NCBI RefSeq assembly: GCF_003369915.1
Contig: NC_046674.1
Coordinates: 7,006,001-7,070,000 of the forward strand
DNA length: 64,000 nucleotides
Reading direction: 5' to 3'
Source: Drosophila miranda
Taxonomy: Eukaryota > Arthropoda > Insecta > Diptera > Drosophilidae
Position numbers and translations under genes: made by a program
Part shown: positions 58,226 to 64,000 of the stretch, in pieces
Layout of the letters: every line of letters begins with the position of its first letter
Position numbering within the stretch: the first letter of the stretch is position 1
Notes under the pieces: generated by a model
The model's input: the letters and a program-made list of their open reading frames with translations, nothing else
Databases searched by the model: none
Told to the model about the DNA's origin: nothing

Positions 58226-60330
58226 TACGCTAGTTTTCTATTAATTTGGTTTGCGTATGATAACTTTTCACTTTTGGGGTGACTATGGGGTTTTTCGGGC
58301 TATCAATTAAAGCACTTGATTGATTTTCATTAATTCATAATTTTGTAATATTTAGTATTTAAATACTTTAAACTTAAAAAAATATTCACTTTGCATTTGT
58401 ATCAATTTTCTATTGATTTTCTTTATACTCTTTTATTTTTTGCTTGTGCAAAGAACTATGGGATTTCGTTTGGGGAGATCCGTTCTCTCCTGACCGTCTT
58501 GACGCGTTCGCTGTTCAAAATCAAATGAAATGCAAGCGGAAGAAGCCGTGCATGGGGAATCCCAGGCCAGGCCAAGGCAGGCAGGCTGTGTGCTCCGTTC
58601 CATTGCCATTCGGTTCGTGTTCGGGTTCGAGTTCGGGGCTGCAGAGCGCTGACTGGTTGTTGAGCAGGCCAATTTAAGGGTGGATTGCCTGTGCCGTTAT
58701 CCTCGGCGTAAGAGGGCGTAACCTTCGGGCAGCCATTTTGTCGTTTGCCAAACTGTTTCTCTGTGTGTGTGTGTGTGTGTGTTATCTAACGGCGAAAAAC
58801 ATTGAATTTCATTAAGAAACAAACATCATGACCTCATTAGAACCGTGTTTAGGGGTAGGGGGGTGTACATACGTATGTATGTACATGGCATATGGTATAG
58901 GGTATCTAATGAATGCCCGTGTGCAGTTTCTTAGAATTTACATCAAATTTCTATGACATTGCTTAATTTTGGCACCGAGTTTCTGGCTGTGTTTTGCCGT
59001 ATTTTTTGCATATAAAATGCAAGATATATCCACGAGTGGAGTATATAAAGTCGAGTTTCTGTCTCTGTCTCCGTCTCCGTCTCTGTCTCGGTCCCAGACC
59101 CAGACTCAATGCAATTTGATTCCCAGGCGGAGGCTGGGATCGGGAAAAGAATGCTCGCTACTTGCTACTTGCTGCTTGCTGCTCGCTGCTCGATGCTCGA
59201 TGAGGCTCTGCCTCTGCCTTTGGCTGCTCATCTAATGGGATCAAATTTCAATTACAAAATTCCTCCTCTCCTCCACTGCTGCATGCAACACGAAATGGTG
59301 CGATAAAGTAAAATGAAATAAAACTGACATGGACACAAAGGTGACAATCCATCCACAAAAAGGCTAAACAATTGCGCTGCCCCTGCCGTTGCCGTTGCCC
59401 CCAGGAACACAGAACACACAGACACACAAAGCCATACAGAAACAGGAGCACTTTTCCAGTTGTTGCTGCTGAAGGGAATTCATTAGGCATCAAATTAGGA
59501 GGGTTGACAATTTCGTCACACTCGACGCAACGGAGTCCCAGGTCTCAGGTCTCAGGTCCCTGGTCCCAGAGCACAGAGCACAGATTTGTCACAGGCACAG
59601 GCCGGGGGGGGGAGAAGGGGATGCTCTGAGCCCTGGCCTTTTCACATTGCGTGATCATCGATTCGCGGGACGGGGGAGAGGGGGGGGGCAGAGATTACTG
59701 CAGGTGTCGATACCGATTACAGATTACTAATTTCGATATTTGAGCTTTTGTTGCTGCCTGGCAACACCCCCCGGGCTGGGGTGGGCGAGGTGTGCCCTCT
59801 AATTGACCGCAGGAAAAGGATTGTGAATTGTAATCGCATCCCGGCTAATTCCATTATTAAAATCACGTGTCAGGACTTACGGGCCGTCGCGACGGCAGAG
59901 CTGACGGCCGGAATCCACCCAAAGCTTTTTGCATTATAATTATTATTTTCGCTTTGTTTCGTTCTGGACTCCCTTTGGGCTCTGGGCTCTGGGCTTTGGC
60001 CTGAATGGAAATGCGTCTTTTGGTTCGTTCCCACACTATCGTGTTTGGCTGAGCCAAGCAGATTTTTTCCTTCGAGTGTGTTTGGTGTCTGCTTCCTAAA
60101 TACTGCAAGCGCATGCATGCAAATTGTCTCGCAACAAATAAATGGACTTGAAACAATTTAAATGCACTCCGAAATCGCGGACAAAGATAAGAGAATAGTC
60201 GTGGATACGATAAGATTCACATGGAACGAAGAACTGCGCTTAAAACAAATACACTGGCATATTGGCTGTTCTATCCATCGATACACAAGGTTATTGAAAA
60301 GGTACATATATAAAAGGATTTTCATTATTT
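58226..60330. other. Six4 5' flank and intergenic region
   Basis: About 2.1 kb with no supportable coding exon. The part next to 58226 is probably the Six4 promoter and leader. Simple repeats include a TG tract near 58763-58782, CTGTCTCCGTCT units near 59060-59090 and GGTCTCAGGTC units near 59540-59566. Confidence 0.5.
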
Positions 60331-60430
60331 TCATAAATTAAGCCCATACTTGGTGGCCCATGCGGCACCGGATCCCACGCAGACGCGCAGCTTTCCTCCT
60401 GCCCAGCCGACCGAGGGGCGCTGCCGCATG
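60331..60430 (-). repeat. Copy A of a duplicated micro-ORF segment
   Basis: On the minus strand an ATG at 60429 opens 32 codons (MRQRPSVGWAGGKLRVCVG...) ending in TGA at 60331. The plus-strand 22 bases at 60409-60430 are identical to 61293-61314, and a second short match (TGGCCCATG) follows in both. Whether the frame is translated is unknown. Confidence 0.5.
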
Positions 60431-60589
60431 TATGTACATGAAAAGAACTATAGATGTTCGAGAAAAATTCGAAACATCGAAAAACTCGATGATTTGAATT
60501 TGATACTGATTTATTCATTCCCAAAACGAAATTATAGAAAGTAGGATAAATATTTGTGTCTAGAAAATTTTCCAAATTATTTCCAAACA

Positions 60590-60988
60590 ATGGCAATTAA
60601 ACGCAAAGTCCCCAGGAGTAAGCCCCGCAGCTCTGTTGTCGCACGCCGTGTCAAAAAACCCAACCCAGTACGTCTTCGCAGTCTGGGGGATCTGAAGGAG
60701 TCGGAAATGATTAAAGTGACATCCGCTCTGAATGCAGCAGTCAATCTGGCATCGGCGGAGGATAATTTGAAGAAGAACTCGGATTCGCCATACTGCCTGC
60801 CCGACGATGCTGAAATGTAGCGGAGAAAAAAGAAGATGGAGCGCGGCTACGTGGACAGCGGCTTCGAGCACACAGCACTTGTTACTCTCTCAGAGGTTCC
60901 GGTCCGACGTCGAAGTCGTAGTGCTACCACTGCCACCATCGATGCTGGCAGCAACTGTCGCATCTGCGGTCGTCCCATGCCTGAATAA
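60590..60988 (+). CDS. Small basic protein with an in-frame UAG (readthrough candidate or broken gene)
   Basis: The ATG at 60590 (context CAAACAATGG) opens 76 codons rich in Lys/Arg at the start (MAIKRKVPRSKPRSSVVARR) and ends at TAG 60818-60820. The same frame continues after the stop for 55 codons to TAA at 60986-60988, with strong coding character (GYVDSGFEHTALVTLSEV) and a CxxC-type end, CRICGRPMPE. The stop is followed by C, a context associated with leaky stops. No small intron removing the stop keeps the frame. The alternatives are programmed readthrough (132-residue product), a recent nonsense change, a sequence error, or a separate downstream start at 60836. I do not recognise the family. 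Confidence 0.6.
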
Positions 60989-61199
60989 AGGTAGAGGAAC
61001 TGTCGCCGTACAAACCTCCAGAAATTGTTTGCTATGGTAAGTACATACATATTTATAAGTGCCTATTGTAGAAATTGTACAGCTAATAGCCATAATTTCC
61101 TTGGTTTTCAGGTGGCCATCAAGCTTTGCGTACTTGTAGTTGTTCCGAATAGAAGTGAAATATACTTAAGTTGAATTATAATTATTCGTGTGTACTTAC
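60989..61199 (+). other. 3' flank with a candidate small intron
   Basis: An AATAAA overlaps the final TAA at 60985-60990. Further on, GTAAGT follows CTATG near 61036 and a TTGGTTTTCAG acceptor ends near 61111, so the transcript may carry a 3' UTR intron of roughly 75 bases. Confidence 0.35.
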
Positions 61200-61314
61200 C
61201 TGTAGAAACTCATAGATCCGCCCTCCTACAAACAGGCAATAATCGGCAATGACTGCACCATCAAGTGGCCCATGCCAGGCAGAAACGCAGGAGACCGAGG
61301 GGCGCTGCCGCATG
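61200..61314 (-). repeat. Copy B of the duplicated micro-ORF, ending at a splice donor
   Basis: On the minus strand an ATG at 61313 opens 38 codons that begin MRQRPSVSCVSAW, as in copy A, then diverge and end GGRIYEFLQ exactly at a strong donor, CTACAG followed by GTAAGTAC (exon end 61200). The frame is phase 0 at the donor. No downstream acceptor with a convincing frame was found, so this may be a first exon of a small gene or a relic. Confidence 0.45.
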
Positions 61315-64000
61315 GCGAGTGACGCGAACCGAACCAAACTGAAATATAGAAATATATAGCAGCTAACCTAACTGAAAGAGCTAAGCATGCATTCTAAATT
61401 GCAAATACTAATGCTTACTACGAGAAAGGTATGCTAGCTATTTTAGAAGAGGAAGGAATTAGTAGTTGATATTATATAGAGCCTAAGACCCTAAGCCGTT
61501 CATGCAGGGATTAATTCGAGCTACAAAGCGGAAGGCATAAAGGTACATAGTTTCTAGTGGATCTAATAGGAATCGTGAGGTAAGGGCCATCTCAACGTGT
61601 TGCCCTTGATCAAGTTGTGCATAGAAATCACACCAAACATTTTTCTGCGATTAACTAAGGATGGGAAGGTTTATTAAGAGAAGAGCTGTATATTTAGTCA
61701 AGAGGAAAATATCACACTTTCATTCCAGTTGCCGCCACGCAAAGCAGGAAGTTTTTCTGGACTGATTCTAGACGGTCCTGGTGTACCAGAAACAAGTGAA
61801 GTATTCTACAACTTTAATATCAAAATAAGACAGAACTTTAAAGATATTTTGCTGGCACGAAATCGTGATTATACTATTTAATTTGTATCTACATAAATTC
61901 CTTATTTTTATTTACTTTCTTGCATTAATAATGAGGCATCCTTTCCTGCCATTTCATTCTGGCAGTACTTATCTTAATCCATACATCCTTTGGCTACTTC
62001 CATGCTCAATACCTAATGTTCGTCTCTTATTTCAGGACAGTTCCAACTTATTGCATCACTCAGCATTCCATTGTATGCAATGACCCCCTCGCAAGTACCT
62101 GGAAGTCTCGAAACACTTGGGCTATAATCTGCAACTATTACTCAATTTCCCATGCGAAAATCCCTAAAGTTCCTCTCAAATTTGTATATTTACTCATAAC
62201 TTCTTGCATAACCATTTGCGGCTGGTCAACCCATCGTTTTCCCATTGTGTTCTACTATTGTGCCCATAGACATAGACGACTGGCCACAAATTGCTTAACT
62301 TCTCGCAAAGATCCAGACAGACAGACAGCACAGAAGAGAACCCACTGATATTTAGCAAACGTCATGGTATTAGGATTGTTGCGAAGAACCTGCCCGGTTA
62401 ATCCTACAATTCCAGTTCACAGACCAGACAGCCAGAGAATAGAATGGAAAATAGAGCAGCAGCCCAGAAAACAGCTTAACAGCTGTAATCTTGAAATTCC
62501 GAACAAAACGTTTTGTAAAGTGTCCCGGGATGTTGTCACCTTGTCGTCACGTTGTTCCTTTCCCAGTCCCCGGCCCCGACCCCGACCCCGACCCCGACCA
62601 CGTCCCCGTTTGCTCCCATTCATGAATGCAGTCTGCACGGATGCCCTTATCCGTCTGTCGATCACACAATAATGGGCAAACCGAGGTATAATACGCGAGT
62701 CTGTACTGGTGACTGGTAGGCGGGTCGTCGGAGCCCTCAGACCCAGAGGTTTCTATATTGCGTCTGAAGAGGGTGAATGATTTTCGCACCTTGTGTTTCG
62801 ATTGTTGGATTGGACATGTCGTGGGCATTACTGAAAAACGATATTATGTATTTATAGAGTTATTGTGACATTCCAATTAATAATCATCGGTTTGCACTGA
62901 TCAGCCACGAAGAAAATAAGACAAATCAATCAATGCTGCAGGAGGCTCATTAATTTCAAACATATGTCGAGATACAAAAAATTTTCACAGCTAATTGGGG
63001 GCAGAGGCAGAGGCAGAGGCAGAGGCAGAGTTCCCCGTTTCGTTTCCCCCATTCCGAAAACCAAAAGGGGTGCGATGGGATGGGATGGGATGGCATGGGA
63101 TCGGATCGGATCGGGTGGGGGTGCATGTGCATGTGTAAGACGATCCTTTGACGGCAACTAGCCACCTCATTATTCTCATTAATGAAAACTTCGTGCCGTG
63201 CGGGTTCTCTTCTTACCGCAAAGCAACTATAAATCAAATAAACACACAGTCTTTTCTTAGGTTTTCCTCCTCCAGCTACATATTTGCGCCTTATACCTGA
63301 GCTTTTCCATTCCATTGATACCGTTGATTCCATTTCTGATATTTCTTTTCCAGATTTGAATATGATAATTGGTTGGAAGTAAGCAATCCTGAATAAGATT
63401 CCGATTCCGTGGAAAAGTGAAACTTAACTGGAAAAAGGTAACCGAACGCCTTGATAGCCATCGGTTTTTGTAGATCAGTTTTATTGATTCTATTTTGAGT
63501 GCAGACAAGGCAAAATTCTTTGGAAAATGGCACAGTGAAAATGGGAAATGGAGAAATGGTTGAATGGGCGAATGGGCGAATGGAAAAGGATAATCAAGAG
63601 ATGGAATCATTCATATTTCGGGTACACAGATGCTACTTTGAAATGCCATAGATCCATGGCCTGCAGATCCATAACTGGTTCTGGTTGAAGCCTGCCTTTG
63701 ATTGACCATCGAATAGAGTTGTAAAATCATAAACCCAAATAAAACTCTCGCGGGACACAATTAGTATACGTTTTTTATGATTTTATTTTAGACATATGCT
63801 TCCCCCCTGTCGTCCTGGTGGACCGACCACAAAATGAGCAAATAAATCATAAATGTTTCATTCGCCGTAATTGAGCCTCGCCTCGCCTCGTCTCCGCACA
63901 AACACCCTTAAGTCCCACAATGGACTGGCGCGGAGGGGGTGAGGCGGTGCTGGCTGTCGCTATGGCCACAGCTACGGTGCTGTGGAACAAGAAAACAAGA
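61315..64000. other. Right-end non-coding region
   Basis: About 2.7 kb with no firm gene. It includes GGGGTC-type repeats near 62570-62605, GAGGCA repeats near 63001-63030 and GGGATGGGAT repeats near 63076-63110. One candidate minus-strand exon is listed separately. Confidence 0.45.
62682..62830 (-). other. Weak candidate internal exon
   Basis: On the minus strand TTTTTCAG ends at 62831 and an open frame follows, including KHKVRKSFTLFRRNIETS and HQYRLAYYTS, up to a possible donor GTTTGC at 62681. The peptide has a mixed, non-repetitive composition unlike the flanks. There is no matching neighbour exon in the window; it could belong to a gene extending beyond the right end. Confidence 0.25.

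Noticed and set aside
60817-60893. A 77-base intron that would remove the in-frame TAG in the small gene
   Set aside because: The donor GTAGCG is poor and joining to the acceptor at 60893 shifts into a frame that stops within nine codons.
1-64000. tRNA, rRNA, CRISPR and intact transposon searches by eye
   Set aside because: No tRNA-like B box with a fitting cloverleaf, no rRNA core sequence, no CRISPR-type array and no transposase or reverse transcriptase frame were seen. Divergent or short non-autonomous elements could be missed.

Overview
The window is animal nuclear DNA, almost certainly from a Drosophila species. The clearest coding genes have short introns with GTAAGT-like donors, GC-rich third codon positions and fly-type orthologues: Pitslre, Pex16, Pex14, Pcif1, Six4, a gustatory receptor, and the VPS26C, CHCHD7, DMAC2 and TRAPPC12 homologues. 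In D. melanogaster I would place this set on Muller element D (3L, about 77-78). The long GA/CT tracts and expanded non-coding DNA suggest a non-melanogaster species, possibly of the obscura group. That species guess is inference.

Region 1 (1-17.6 kb) is dominated by one long plus-strand gene. It encodes a secreted or type I membrane protein with cysteine-rich VWC-like modules. A TATA/Inr promoter and a non-coding first exon near 2.9-3.3 kb, a signal-peptide exon at 9706-9793 and a main exon at 15541-16757 can be assembled. A gustatory receptor gene lies nested on the opposite strand in the intron between those coding exons. An orphan minus-strand terminal coding exon sits in the same intron.

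Region 2 (17.6-35.2 kb) is a gene desert with no convincing protein gene. Its striking content is a dispersed 12-bp motif, ATGGGYAGCACT: 16 exact and at least 7 one-mismatch copies between 19.7 and 32.6 kb. The copies fall in blocks of one orientation, and some are spaced at about 31 bp.

Region 3 (35.2-58.2 kb) is a compact row of mostly housekeeping genes, alternately head-to-head and tail-to-tail: Vps26C(-) / CHCHD7(+), DMAC2-like(-) / Pitslre(+), Pex16(-) / Pex14(+), Pcif1(-), TRAPPC12(-) / Myb/SANT-like(+), Six4(-). Four divergent pairs share short intergenic promoters, including a peroxin pair (Pex16/Pex14) and one with two perfect DRE sites (TRAPPC12/Myb-SANT). Functions include endosomal recycling (VPS26C), mitochondrial assembly (CHCHD7, DMAC2-like), transcription and splicing control (Pitslre, Pcif1), peroxisome import (Pex16, Pex14), vesicle tethering (TRAPPC12) and mesoderm patterning (Six4).

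Region 4 (58.2-64 kb) is mostly non-coding. It holds a small basic protein gene whose reading frame is broken by one UAG followed by 55 more coding-like codons, flanked by two copies of a diverged minus-strand micro-ORF, and one weak candidate exon.
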